Shown here piece after piece: positions 36,228 to 45,058 of a stretch of DNA of 64,000 nucleotides (positions are counted from its first letter, which is position 1; every line of letters starts with the position of its first letter). Made by a program: the position numbers and the translations under genes. The notes under the pieces were generated by a model, which was given only the letters and a program-made list of their open reading frames with translations, made no database searches and had not been told where the DNA came from. The stretch is from Pontibacter korlensis. Lineage in GTDB: Bacteria; Bacteroidota; Bacteroidia; Cytophagales; Hymenobacteraceae. The stretch is from NCBI RefSeq assembly GCF_000973725.1, contig NZ_CP009621.1, positions 496,001 through 560,000 on the forward strand, given 5' to 3'.

Positions 36228-37925
36228 TTACAAGGAAAGCAACTCTTTTGCACTTTGATAGGCATTGTCGCTTGGATTGGCCCCTGCAATCATGTGTGCG
36301 ATCTCATTTACACGCTCCTGATCGTTCAGCTTTTTAACACGGCTGATGGTGCGGTCCTCTGTATCGTGCTTGTATACAAAGTAATGCGCATCACCTTGTG
36401 CTGCAATCTGTGGCAGGTGCGAAATAGCTATGATCTGGTGCTTCTGTGCCATCTGCTTCATCATCTTACCTACTTTCACAGCCACCTCTCCCGAGATACC
36501 AGTGTCAATCTCGTCGAATACAATGGTAGGCAATGCAGTTTTATCGGCTAGCATATATTTTATACTTAGCATCAAGCGGGAGAATTCACCACCAGAGGCA
36601 GCTTTAATCAGCGTTTGCGGCTGCGCACCTTTGTTTGCACTAAACAGGATGTTAATCTCATCAGTACCTGTTGCAGTAGGAGCCACCTCGTTATGCTGTA
36701 TCACGATACGGGCATTTGGCATACCTAAATCTGCCACCAAAGTATAAAGCTCCTGCTCAAATGTATCGAAGGAAGCTCTGCGGCGCTCAGATAGTATAGC
36801 TGCGGTTTCCAGCACTTCCTTCTCTGCCTCTTTCATGGCTTTCTCGGTATTGGCAATAGCAGTATCCAGGTTCAACACGCTGCCGACCTTCTCCTCCAGA
36901 TCCCGCTGAATTCCTAACAGCTCAGCATTGCTTTGCACCTGATGCTTGCGCTGCAAAGTATAAATCAGGTTCAAGCGTTCCTGTACCTCTAAAGTGCGCT
37001 CCGGATCAGCTTCGGTGTTGCGCTCGGCATCCTCCAGCTCTGCGGCAATGTCATTCAGTTCGATCATGCAGCTCTCGGTGCGGCTGCGTAGCTCCTCGTA
37101 CTTATTTGAGAAAGCTGCCAGTTGGCCAATTACGTGCGCTGTATCCTTCAGGGCAGAGGTGATGTTAAACTCCGACTCTGTCAGGCTTTGCACAGCCTGC
37201 GTGAGCTTCACTTTGATATCCTCAGCATTCTCCAGCTGTTTCAGCTCTTCCTCCAGCTCCTCCTGCTCGTTCTCCTGCAGGCCTGCCTCCTCCAGCTCAT
37301 TCAACAAGAAAGCATGATAATCGTGCTCCTTCTGCGCTTGCGCCAGCTGGTCAGTCAGTTTTTTGTAGTCGCTTTCAAGCTTTTTATACTTGCGGTAGCT
37401 TTCGTTATACTTGCGCAGGTGCGATAGATTTCCAGCGTAGATATCAAAAGTGGTGTTGCCCATAGAGGCCGTATTGCCCGCATAGATATCCAGGATGTTG
37501 AGCTGATAGCTAGTGTCTCCAAGCTGCAGTGTGTCGTGCTGCGAATGGATATCCATCAGGTTCTCCCCTATCTTTCTAATCACATCCAGCGTTACCGGCG
37601 TATCGTTCACAAAGGCACGACTCTTACCGCTTGGACTAATCTCCCGGCGCAGGATGCACTGATTGTCAAAATCCAGGTCCTCTTTAGAGAAAAGATCCTG
37701 CAGGTTGTAGCTCGATATATCGAAGACCCCCTCAATCACACACTTCTCCTCCTGGTTAAAGAGCAGCTTTGTATCAGCGCGGTTTCCCAGCAAAAGGCCA
37801 ATAGCCCCCAGCATAATGGACTTACCGGCACCTGTCTCACCCGTAATAATATTGAGCACTGGCGACGGGTTCATCTCCAGCTTCTCTATCAAGGCGTAAT
37901 TCTTTATTTTAAGATCTATCAGCAT
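36228..37925 (-). CDS. recN: DNA repair protein RecN
   Basis: A 565-residue SMC-like ATPase for double-strand-break repair. The Walker A is GETGAGKSIMLGA (Lys35), the ABC signature region is AASGGEFSRLMLSIKYML, and Walker B is PTIVFDEIDTGISGEVA. Two coiled-coil arms (about 170-225 and 300-380) flank the hinge. It ends the bamD-to-recN cluster, 139 bp beyond a small conserved gene. Confidence 0.96.
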   Translation of the reverse strand: MLIDLKIKNYALIEKLEMNPSPVLNIITGETGAGKSIMLGAIGLLLGNRADTKLLFNQEEKCVIEGVFDISSYNLQDLFSKEDLDFDNQCILRREISPSGKSRAFVNDTPVTLDVIRKIGENLMDIHSQHDTLQLGDTSYQLNILDIYAGNTASMGNTTFDIYAGNLSHLRKYNESYRKYKKLESDYKKLTDQLAQAQKEHDYHAFLLNELEEAGLQENEQEELEEELKQLENAEDIKVKLTQAVQSLTESEFNITSALKDTAHVIGQLAAFSNKYEELRSRTESCMIELNDIAAELEDAERNTEADPERTLEVQERLNLIYTLQRKHQVQSNAELLGIQRDLEEKVGSVLNLDTAIANTEKAMKEAEKEVLETAAILSERRRASFDTFEQELYTLVADLGMPNARIVIQHNEVAPTATGTDEINILFSANKGAQPQTLIKAASGGEFSRLMLSIKYMLADKTALPTIVFDEIDTGISGEVAVKVGKMMKQMAQKHQIIAISHLPQIAAQGDAHYFVYKHDTEDRTISRVKKLNDQERVNEIAHMIAGANPSDNAYQSAKELLSL

Positions 37926-38064
37926 ATACTATGACACAAGACTATAGACATAAGAAGACTTTTGGCCTATGCTAAAGTTCGTTAATTCTGTTCTTTTTTT
38001 GAAGTATGGGATTTACAGTAATTCTGTAGAATAAGTTGAGCAAGGCACAAGTGCACCTGCACTT

Positions 38065-38295
38065 TTAATACGGTGCCTCTATATCATAGATAATTTCCTC
38101 CACCTGCTCCAGCGGGAAAGTGTGGCGGTTAAAACGCAGGTCCTCCAGCTCTGCGCCTTTAGCATCCAGCTCTTTTAGCCTACCCGTTAAAACGACTTTA
38201 GTACGCAGCACCACCTGCACGGCGGGACTTTGCAGTAGTTCAAACCTGTGGTTTAGAAGGTCTTTTCTGAAAATACGTGTCTGGCGTTTACCCAT
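38065..38295 (-). CDS. small hypothetical protein
   Basis: A 76-residue protein, mostly beta strands by pattern: FELLQSPAVQVVLRTKVVLT, then LKELDAKGAELEDLRFNRHT and LEQVEEIIYDIE. The size and strand rhythm are Sm-fold-like, but no conserved motif was recognised. It lies between porD and recN on the same strand, 73 bp and 139 bp away, so it may share their transcript. Function unknown. Confidence 0.7.
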   Translation of the reverse strand: MGKRQTRIFRKDLLNHRFELLQSPAVQVVLRTKVVLTGRLKELDAKGAELEDLRFNRHTFPLEQVEEIIYDIEAPY

Positions 38296-38367
38296 GGGCG
38301 CAAGTATAAGTTCGGCTGCAAACTTTGCCCCGTGAAGTTACACGCTTTTAATGAAATTCTAAAAATT

Positions 38368-39273
38368 TTAGCGTTTTAGCAAAACTTCGTATTTGCTGTT
38401 ATTGGTAGGATCTGCCTGCGATAAGATAGTGAATGCCTGTTGCTTCTGCGCTGGCGCAGCTGTCTTGAACATGTTCACCAGCTCATCAGCTTTAGCATCG
38501 AAGAAGGACCGAAGTATAGCAGAGTTGGGTTTTTGCTGCTGCAGGCGCTGTATGTTTGCCAGCATCGTTAGCACATTCTGCCTTGCCTCCTCTGGCTTTT
38601 CAGCCATTTGGTCCAGCCCCTGGCGGTGCATAGTATAGAGGCCTTCGCGGAATGGCAAAAATTGTGGGTCCTGCACGTTATCGATCAACCAGTAGCGGTT
38701 ACGGTTGCTGTCGAAGGCTTTCCAGCCAGGATATCCGGCACCCTGGGAGGCAGCCAGATTAAGTATAGCTCTAGCTCTGTCGAAGGCTGGGGAGCCTGCC
38801 AAACGGCCAAAGCTGTCGTTATCCATCCCGATAATCATATAGGCATAAAATGCCAGCATGGAAGATAGGTTGGAAGTATAGTTGTTCTCGGCAAATTCCA
38901 GTGGCTGAGCGGCATTAAACTGGAAGGTCCAGTCTTTATCGATAAAAGAGAAGAGCACCGATTCGTAGCCTGTGCCATACGCCGGCCTTACTGACAACAC
39001 CTGTACGTTTGCTCTAAAGGTGCCTATTTCCGGCATCTCCGTCAGGTTAATGAGTATACGGCACTTAATGCGTTCATCCGGGCTATAGGCCTGGCCTGTC
39101 CAACGGCGATTGTTCATAAACTCGAAGATGCGTGTTTGCATATCGGTGAACAATGTCCTGTCGGTATACTGTACTTGCTCACTGTTTACCACCACATCGC
39201 ACTGTAGTTCCTGCGCCTTGGCAGCCCAGGCGGTAAAAACCAGCATCAGCAAAACAAGTACTTTCTTAGCCAT
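38368..39273 (-). CDS. porD: type IX secretion/gliding protein PorD (DUF4835)
   Basis: A 301-residue exported protein with signal MAKKVLVLLMLVFTAWAAKA and mature start QELQCDVVVNSEQVQYTD. The body is the DUF4835 pattern (FEFMNNRRWTGQAYSPDERI, then YAYMIIGMDNDSFGRLAG). Family members include PorD, needed for type IX secretion. The start overlaps the end of coaB by eight bases, the usual tight linkage in Bacteroidetes. No other T9SS gene is in the window. Confidence 0.88.
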   Translation of the reverse strand: MAKKVLVLLMLVFTAWAAKAQELQCDVVVNSEQVQYTDRTLFTDMQTRIFEFMNNRRWTGQAYSPDERIKCRILINLTEMPEIGTFRANVQVLSVRPAYGTGYESVLFSFIDKDWTFQFNAAQPLEFAENNYTSNLSSMLAFYAYMIIGMDNDSFGRLAGSPAFDRARAILNLAASQGAGYPGWKAFDSNRNRYWLIDNVQDPQFLPFREGLYTMHRQGLDQMAEKPEEARQNVLTMLANIQRLQQQKPNSAILRSFFDAKADELVNMFKTAAPAQKQQAFTILSQADPTNNSKYEVLLKR

Positions 39274-39928
39274 ATATCCGCTCCCAGATTAAGTTTACTA
39301 TATCCTGTGCCACCTCCTTCTTCGACTTCAGCTCAAAGCTATGAGTGGCGTGCTCTTCAATTATCGTTATTTTATTTGTATCGTGCGCAAAGCCTGCCCC
39401 AGGATCGTTCAGAGAGTTTAGCACAATCATATCGAGGTTCTTTTTGCGCAGCTTTTCGCGGGCATTGGAATTTTCATTGTCTGTTTCCAGGGCAAAGCCT
39501 ACCGAAAACTGCCATTCTTCTTTCTGCCTACCCAATGCCGCTGCAATATCAACGTTCTTCACTAACTCTATTGTTAGCTCGTCGCCGGCTTTTTTTATTT
39601 TCCTGTCGGCAACCGTTTTAGGCCTGTAATCGGCTACAGCGGCGGCAAATACCCACACATCAGCAGCTTCGGCATACTTTAGCACCGCCTTGTACATCTC
39701 CTCGGCGGTAAGTACATGCTTAACCTTAATGTTAGCGTGGTACGTCTGCAGGTTAGTTGGGCCAGAGACTAATTTCACTTTTGCTCCCATCGCTGCAAAA
39801 CACTCTGCCAATGCGTAACCCATTTTACCTGTAGAGTGGTTCCCGATAAAGCGTACCGGGTCAATGGGTTCATGTGTCGGTCCTGCTGTGAGGAGTACTG
39901 TTTTACCGTTAAACGATTTTTGTGTCAC
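39266..39928 (-). CDS. coaB: phosphopantothenate-cysteine ligase part (CoaB) of a split CoaBC
   Basis: A 220-residue CoaB domain that condenses 4'-phosphopantothenate with cysteine using CTP. Key motifs: LLTAGPTHEPIDPVRFIGNH, SSGKMG-like STGKMGYALAE, and AAAVADYRPK. The frame opens at a GTG at 39928 inside the end of the CoaC frame (overlap 20 bp). In nearly all bacteria the two are one polypeptide; here dropping one T from a T4 run (plus-strand 39932-39935) fuses them as QNFFQVTQKSFNGK. So this is either a true fission with coupled restart or a frameshift/sequence error. Confidence 0.88.
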   Translation of the reverse strand: MTQKSFNGKTVLLTAGPTHEPIDPVRFIGNHSTGKMGYALAECFAAMGAKVKLVSGPTNLQTYHANIKVKHVLTAEEMYKAVLKYAEAADVWVFAAAVADYRPKTVADRKIKKAGDELTIELVKNVDIAAALGRQKEEWQFSVGFALETDNENSNAREKLRKKNLDMIVLNSLNDPGAGFAHDTNKITIIEEHATHSFELKSKKEVAQDIVNLIWERIYG

Positions 39929-40469
39929 CTGAAAAGAAATTCTGAAGCACCTGCACTATCTCCTCCGGCTCAGCCATACGCCCCTGCCCTACCAGGCCAC
40001 TTGCCAGTTCGCCGTATCCGGCCTCAATAATGCGGTTGCCATACCCCTGCAGCCTGGTAAAATTATTTTGCACCGACGGGTGACGGTACATATCCAGATC
40101 CATGGCAGGGGCAATAAAAACAGGGCAACGCGCCGAGAGGTAGGTGGCGCTTAAAAGGTTGTCGCAGAAGCCATTTGCAAATTTTGCCACCGTGTTGGCA
40201 CTTGCCGGAGCTACCACTATGGCATCAGCCCAAAGGCCAAGGTCCACGTGGTTGTTCCACACGCCGGTTTCGTCTTTTACAAACTGGCTGAGCACTGGCC
40301 GCTTAGAGAGAGTAGCCAATGTTAGAGGGGTTATAAACTCAGAAGCAGAAGTAGTCAAGATGACCTGTACTTCTGCTTCTGCTTTTATGAGCTGGCGGAC
40401 CAACAGCGCTGCCTTATAGGCTGCTATACTTCCGCAAACTCCTACTATTATTTTTTTACCTTTCAGCAT
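39909..40469 (-). CDS. coaC: phosphopantothenoylcysteine decarboxylase part (CoaC) of a split CoaBC
   Basis: A 186-residue flavoprotein domain that decarboxylates phosphopantothenoylcysteine with FMN. It has GVCGSIAAYKAALLVRQL, the FMN-site PASANTVAKFANGFCDNLLS and PAMDLDMYRHPSVQNN with the catalytic Asn. It ends in FFSGDTKIV just after the point where the fused family normally continues into CoaB. Gap to rpoZ is 9 bp, so it is in the bamD-rpoZ-coaBC-porD operon. Confidence 0.9.
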   Translation of the reverse strand: MLKGKKIIVGVCGSIAAYKAALLVRQLIKAEAEVQVILTTSASEFITPLTLATLSKRPVLSQFVKDETGVWNNHVDLGLWADAIVVAPASANTVAKFANGFCDNLLSATYLSARCPVFIAPAMDLDMYRHPSVQNNFTRLQGYGNRIIEAGYGELASGLVGQGRMAEPEEIVQVLQNFFSGDTKIV

Positions 40470-40478
40470 CCGCCTGTA

Positions 40479-40808
40479 TTACAGGTTGATGTCCTCCTGA
40501 GTTTCCTCGTCTGGTTTTCTTACATACACCTTTCCTTCCAGGAACTCCTCGATTGCAAGGCTGGTAGGCTTAGGCAGACGCTCGTAGTACTTAGAGATCT
40601 CGATCTGCTCGCGGTTTTCGAATACCTCCTCCAGGTTGTCTACAGTAGTAGCAAACTCAGCCAACTTAGAGTTAAGCTCCTCTTTCAGTTTTACTGAAAT
40701 CTGGTTCGCTCTTTTAGAGATAACAGCCACAGACATGTACATATTGCCGGTTTGCTCTGCAAAGTCGGCCATGTTGCGGGTAACGATTGATGATGGAACT
40801 GCTGCCAT
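40479..40808 (-). CDS. rpoZ: RNA polymerase omega subunit
   Basis: A 109-residue Bacteroidetes-type omega/Rpb6-like subunit. The core RNMADFAEQTGNMYMSVAVI followed by SKRANQIS corresponds to the omega signature in which KRA.QI packs on beta-prime. The C-terminal half (EFLEGKVYVRKPDEE) is the extra acidic region seen in this phylum. Eleven bp from bamD and nine from coaC, within the cluster. Confidence 0.9.
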   Translation of the reverse strand: MAAVPSSIVTRNMADFAEQTGNMYMSVAVISKRANQISVKLKEELNSKLAEFATTVDNLEEVFENREQIEISKYYERLPKPTSLAIEEFLEGKVYVRKPDEETQEDINL

Positions 40809-40819
40809 ATATGTATACT

Positions 40820-41644
40820 TTATGAATTCTGTTGGTTTGATTTTCTAATGTTGGCCAGCGCTGACTGTACTGCGTCGAATACTCGCTCAGCATCACGCTT
40901 GTACCTGCTGTCCGGGTACATGTCCACGAAAGCCTGGAAGTAATCCAGCGCCAGGTCATACCGCTCTTCCTGCTTAGAGGGCACACTTTCCTGTGCAAAG
41001 CGGTATTGGGCATCGAGTCTTAGGAAAGCAGCTTCTTCTGCATAGGGAGAAGAGGCGTGTTCCTGTAAGAAATTGTTCAGGGCTACAGCTGCTGAGCGCC
41101 AGTAACGCAACTTATAGTAAAGCCTGGCTTGGTTAAAGTCTTTCTTGTCTAGCTTGGTATACAGCTCCTCCAGCACCTTGTTTGCCTCTGCAACTCGTTC
41201 GCTGGTCGGGTAGCGCACCAAAAATTCCTCGTACGCCTCTATGGCTGTTAGGGTTGGGGTCTGGTCTTCCTCAAAGCTAGGCGACTGCTCATACAGCGAT
41301 CGCGCCTGCAGAAACATAGCTTCTTCGGCATACGGGCTACGCGGATAGGTAGTGTAGAAATTGCGGAAGTAGGCGTCACTCAGGATGTAGTTACCCTGCA
41401 TAAAGTGAGCTTTAGCACGGAAGAACTGTGCTTTTTCAGCTTCCTCTGTACCAGCCATCAGGTCTGTTACCTGGTCCAGCAGTTGCGAAGCACGGTAATA
41501 CTCCTCCTGCTCATAATACTCCAGTGCAGCCTGATACTTCTTGCTGACATCGTTGCTTTTCAGCAGTTGCTGAAAGTTACTACAGCCGGTGGCCAGCAGC
41601 AACAGGCAAAACAGTGCGATACTATGGAAAAAGCCTCTATTCAT
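40820..41644 (-). CDS. bamD: outer-membrane assembly lipoprotein BamD
   Basis: A 274-residue TPR lipoprotein. Signal peptide ends at IALFCLLLLATGC (cysteine 21); the mature part holds about five TPR-like repeats (YYRASQLLDQVTDL, AEEAMFLQARSLYEQ, YEEFLVRYPTSERV). BamD is the essential partner of BamA in inserting outer-membrane beta-barrels. First gene of the bamD-rpoZ-coaBC-porD cluster and just downstream of an OstA-like gene, so envelope biogenesis genes sit together. Confidence 0.93.
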   Translation of the reverse strand: MNRGFFHSIALFCLLLLATGCSNFQQLLKSNDVSKKYQAALEYYEQEEYYRASQLLDQVTDLMAGTEEAEKAQFFRAKAHFMQGNYILSDAYFRNFYTTYPRSPYAEEAMFLQARSLYEQSPSFEEDQTPTLTAIEAYEEFLVRYPTSERVAEANKVLEELYTKLDKKDFNQARLYYKLRYWRSAAVALNNFLQEHASSPYAEEAAFLRLDAQYRFAQESVPSKQEERYDLALDYFQAFVDMYPDSRYKRDAERVFDAVQSALANIRKSNQQNS

Positions 41645-41714
41645 GAACAGGCAAAATTATAGAATATCCGTTTGATTTACAAAAGAGATTCGGTGATGGC
41701 GGCAGCTTTCTTCT

Positions 41715-43415
41715 TTACTGCCTGTTTTTCTTTCGGGGAGCCGCCTTTTTATTACCGGCAGGCTTTGCTGCAGGTTCTTTTTTTACCGGCGGCGCCTGTA
41801 CTGCGGCAGGTTGCTGCGTACTCAGTACCTGCTGCTTGGTCGGCCTTAGTTGCGACAGCCATGCAAACCCCTCCAGCTGCTTACTTTCTTCGTTCAGCTC
41901 ATGCGGTGGCACAAAACTGGCGTCCGGCTGCATCAGAAACGATATAGTCTTCAGTTTATTTTCCGCAAACTTAAGAATCATGTCGCTGCAGATGGCTTTG
42001 TTCATGCCTGTCAGTACCGTATCTCCCTCCAAGGCAAAATACAAACTCTCGCCGTTTCCGTTTACATTCACCCGCCTGATATCACCATCATGGAAAAAAG
42101 CCGTCATATCGCGCCCTTTCACCTGGTTATAGTTTTTCAGCGAATCCTCCGAAACAATAAAAGCATTGCTGTACATGTACATGCGGTCGATGGTCTGGTT
42201 GCGCAACTGTATGTGAATAGTGTCGGCCACCAGTTGGCTTTCTTCGTTCCAAAGCACCGGCTTTACGTTCATGTGCATGATAGAATCCGTGCGGTTATAG
42301 CTAAGGGAGTCAGCTTTACCCTGCAGGTCAGACTTAAAGATCTTCACGTTAGGGTATGCGAAAATCATACTTGCCGTGATGGCCCCTTTTGGTTCCCGAG
42401 AATACAGAGTGTCTGCCGAAAGGAACAATGTGTCCCCCTCCATTATAGTTTCCATTACCGGTTTACCGTATACTTTGGCTTCTCCCTTATCGCGCCAGTA
42501 GCGGCCAATCTGCCCTCGTATTGTCACGTCATCCTTCAGCGCACGCAACGATACATTTTTTTCGGCATAGCCATAGCCGGTGTTCTGGTTATAGAACAGC
42601 TTATCTCCCCCAAGGCGGTATTCGTCGGTTAAGATATAGGCATTACGGCCGAAGTTAGAGATTTTTGTAATGGTGTTGTAAGTACCTTCTTCGGCATAAA
42701 GGTCGCCCTGTTGCCCCTCTATAAACGTTGGCCCCTGGAAGTATACTACTTTGGTAAGCGTGTTATACCGCATGTTCTGCGCCTTGATGTCGTAATCAGC
42801 CGTTTTCACTTTCACGTCCTGCTGAAAATCGAACATCTTTGTTTTGGTGTTGTAGGCCCCACGGCGGCTTTCGAGGCGGTTCTCTGGATCCACGATAACA
42901 CCACCTTCTGTATAATTAGCGGTACGGGTATCCAGGTTGTAATCAAGGCTTGGCGTGGTAAGGGTCATACGTGGGTCACGCATGACCACATCTCCTATAA
43001 TATTAGCCGTGCGGGTGTCTCCGTTGTAGGTGGCACGCTGGCCGGTAATGTTCACGGTATCAGCCTGGTTAATGCGCACATTGCCGAAGGCCTCCAGCAC
43101 GTTTTTCTCTTTGTACTGGTAAACTGAGTCAGCGTAAAGGGTACCGTCCTTCTGTTTAAAGATTACATTCCCTATCAGTTTATCTATTCGCTGGCCGTTA
43201 AAGTTACCACCAATTAGGCTGTCAGCTTGCTGCAGGTCTACAGGTACTTTCTCTGTCTGGCCCTGCCTCGGACGCTGCTGTGCCGGCTGCTGCGGGGCCG
43301 GCTGTTGCAGCACAGGCCGCGGCGGTGTAGGCTGCCCCTGGCGCCCGTTCTGCCCGAAAACGGCGAAGGCAACGAGGCTAAAGACAAGAGAAAACAGTAA
43401 TTTTGTGTAGTTCAT
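41715..43415 (-). CDS. OstA-like (LptA/LptD N-domain) protein
   Basis: A 566-residue exported protein with signal MNYTKLLFSLVFSLVAFAVFG and a Pro/Gln-rich spacer (about 22-55). Residues about 60-330 are repeating beta-strand units of the OstA/LptA jelly-roll type (DGTLYADSVYQYKEKNVLEA, RGAYNTKTKMFDFQQDVKVK). The tail is Pro/Ala/Lys-rich and basic (KKAAPRKKNRQ). It likely bridges lipopolysaccharide to the outer membrane. It lies 70 bp upstream of bamD. Confidence 0.88.
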   Translation of the reverse strand: MNYTKLLFSLVFSLVAFAVFGQNGRQGQPTPPRPVLQQPAPQQPAQQRPRQGQTEKVPVDLQQADSLIGGNFNGQRIDKLIGNVIFKQKDGTLYADSVYQYKEKNVLEAFGNVRINQADTVNITGQRATYNGDTRTANIIGDVVMRDPRMTLTTPSLDYNLDTRTANYTEGGVIVDPENRLESRRGAYNTKTKMFDFQQDVKVKTADYDIKAQNMRYNTLTKVVYFQGPTFIEGQQGDLYAEEGTYNTITKISNFGRNAYILTDEYRLGGDKLFYNQNTGYGYAEKNVSLRALKDDVTIRGQIGRYWRDKGEAKVYGKPVMETIMEGDTLFLSADTLYSREPKGAITASMIFAYPNVKIFKSDLQGKADSLSYNRTDSIMHMNVKPVLWNEESQLVADTIHIQLRNQTIDRMYMYSNAFIVSEDSLKNYNQVKGRDMTAFFHDGDIRRVNVNGNGESLYFALEGDTVLTGMNKAICSDMILKFAENKLKTISFLMQPDASFVPPHELNEESKQLEGFAWLSQLRPTKQQVLSTQQPAAVQAPPVKKEPAAKPAGNKKAAPRKKNRQ

Positions 43416-43539
43416 TTAATTCTTAGACAAAGGACTAAAGACATTATGACAAAGGATTCGGTTTCTTTTGTCCTTTGTCTAACAGTCTTTCGTCTAGTTT
43501 ATACTTCAAAATTAGAAAAAAATTATCAGCCGCTGCTTT

Positions 43540-44877
43540 ATGCTACAGAAAGTTTCAGGTTACATACAATCGCATGGCCTTTGCCAGCCAACAGATAAAA
43601 TCTTAGCGGCCGTTAGCGGCGGCATCGACTCCGTGGTACTCTGTGAGGTACTGCACCAGCTTAAGTACGACTTCGCCCTGGCACACTGCAACTTTGGGTT
43701 GCGTGCCGAAGATGCCGAGGCCGACCAGTTGTTCATCAAAAAGCTGGCCAAAAAGTATAACGTGCCTTTCTTTACCGAAAACTTTAACACCCGCGCGTTT
43801 GCTGAACAGGAGAAGCTCTCGACACAGATGGCAGCCCGCACCCTCCGCTATAACTGGTTTGAGCAGATACGCCAGCAAGAGGGTTATGACTACATCGCCA
43901 CGGCCCACCATAGCAACGATACCACCGAAACCATATTGCTGCACCTGACAAAAGGCACCGGCATTGCAGGGCTGCACGGCATTCCGCCAAAGAACGGGCA
44001 CATCATCCGACCTATGCTTTCGGTTACCAAAGATGATATTTATGAGTATGTAACCGAGCGAAAGCTAATCTGGCGCGAAGACAGCTCCAATCAGACCACC
44101 AAGTATCAGCGAAATAAGATCAGGCATGAAGTAATACCAGTGCTGAAGGAGATAAACCCTAACCTGGAGGAGACGATGCTGCACACAGCCGAACGTGTTA
44201 GCCATGCTGAAAGTATTGTAGCCGCCTACATTGAGAACCTGCGCCAGCAAAGTATAAAAGAGGAGGAAGAGGCTGTGTATGCGAGTCTGACACCATTGCA
44301 AAATGCCACTGGCCTGCCTGTGGTGCTGCACGAGCTGCTCAGGCCTTACAACTTTAGCTATGCTGTTGTGCTAGAACTGGTCGAGGCGTTGGAAGGAATT
44401 TCAGGCAAGCAGTTCGACTCCCCTACCCACACACTGGTAAAAGATAGAGAGCAATTGGTTATTACAAGACGCAACCTTAGCAGCTTTGGGAGTATACTGA
44501 TAAACGAAGGGGACACAGATGCAGAGGCCGCCAATACCAGGTTCAGCATAAAATATGTAGATGCTGATAAGTACAAGCTCAACACTAAGCCTCATGTAGC
44601 CGCCCTGGATGCCGATCAATTGAAGTTCCCGCTCAAGCTACGCAACTGGCAAGAGGGCGACTGGTTTGTACCGCTTGGCATGAACGGCAAAAAGAAAATC
44701 AGTGATTTCCTGATAGATAAGAAGGTACCCGCTAACCTAAAAGGGCAAACACTGGTATTAGTTTCTGACCAGTCTATTGCCTGGGTTGTAGGGCAGCGCC
44801 TGGATAACCGCTTTAAAGTAAGCGATAAAACGGAACGGGTGGTAGAGATAACCATGAGCTCCTCCCGTAGTTCGTAA
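43540..44877 (+). CDS. tilS: tRNA(Ile)-lysidine synthetase
   Basis: A 445-residue TilS, which turns C34 of the AUA-reading tRNA(Ile) into lysidine. The PP-loop is AVSGGIDSVVL (about 24-34); ATAHHSNDTTET and RPMLSVTKDDI follow, and the C-terminal substrate domain contains LRNWQEGDWFVPLGM. Divergent from the OstA-like gene. Notable because AUA (with AGT before it) is used unusually often in this window, so lysidine decoding matters here. Confidence 0.96.
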   Translation: MLQKVSGYIQSHGLCQPTDKILAAVSGGIDSVVLCEVLHQLKYDFALAHCNFGLRAEDAEADQLFIKKLAKKYNVPFFTENFNTRAFAEQEKLSTQMAARTLRYNWFEQIRQQEGYDYIATAHHSNDTTETILLHLTKGTGIAGLHGIPPKNGHIIRPMLSVTKDDIYEYVTERKLIWREDSSNQTTKYQRNKIRHEVIPVLKEINPNLEETMLHTAERVSHAESIVAAYIENLRQQSIKEEEEAVYASLTPLQNATGLPVVLHELLRPYNFSYAVVLELVEALEGISGKQFDSPTHTLVKDREQLVITRRNLSSFGSILINEGDTDAEAANTRFSIKYVDADKYKLNTKPHVAALDADQLKFPLKLRNWQEGDWFVPLGMNGKKKISDFLIDKKVPANLKGQTLVLVSDQSIAWVVGQRLDNRFKVSDKTERVVEITMSSSRSS

Positions 44878-44921
44878 CACTTTTTACATACTCTGGCTTA
44901 GAAAACACAGCTGTTATTTTA

Positions 44922-44945
44922 CCTGAAAAGCCTCTGCTTTTCAGG
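44922..44945 (+). terminator. hairpin after tilS
   Basis: CCTGAAAAG pairs with CTTTTCAGG around six bases, 44 bp past the stop. There is no T-run, so it may be a weak terminator. Confidence 0.4.
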
Positions 44946-45058
44946 CTGATGCCACATATCAATAATTAACTATACATTACAGCCGATATGTAGCATATTT
45001 TTCTAAATTTACAGTAGAGTTAACCGAATCTCAAACTAAAATAAAACTATACCCGACC

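Noticed and set aside
41850..42632. 260-residue plus-strand frame
   Set aside because: Antisense of the OstA-like gene; no start context or family likeness.
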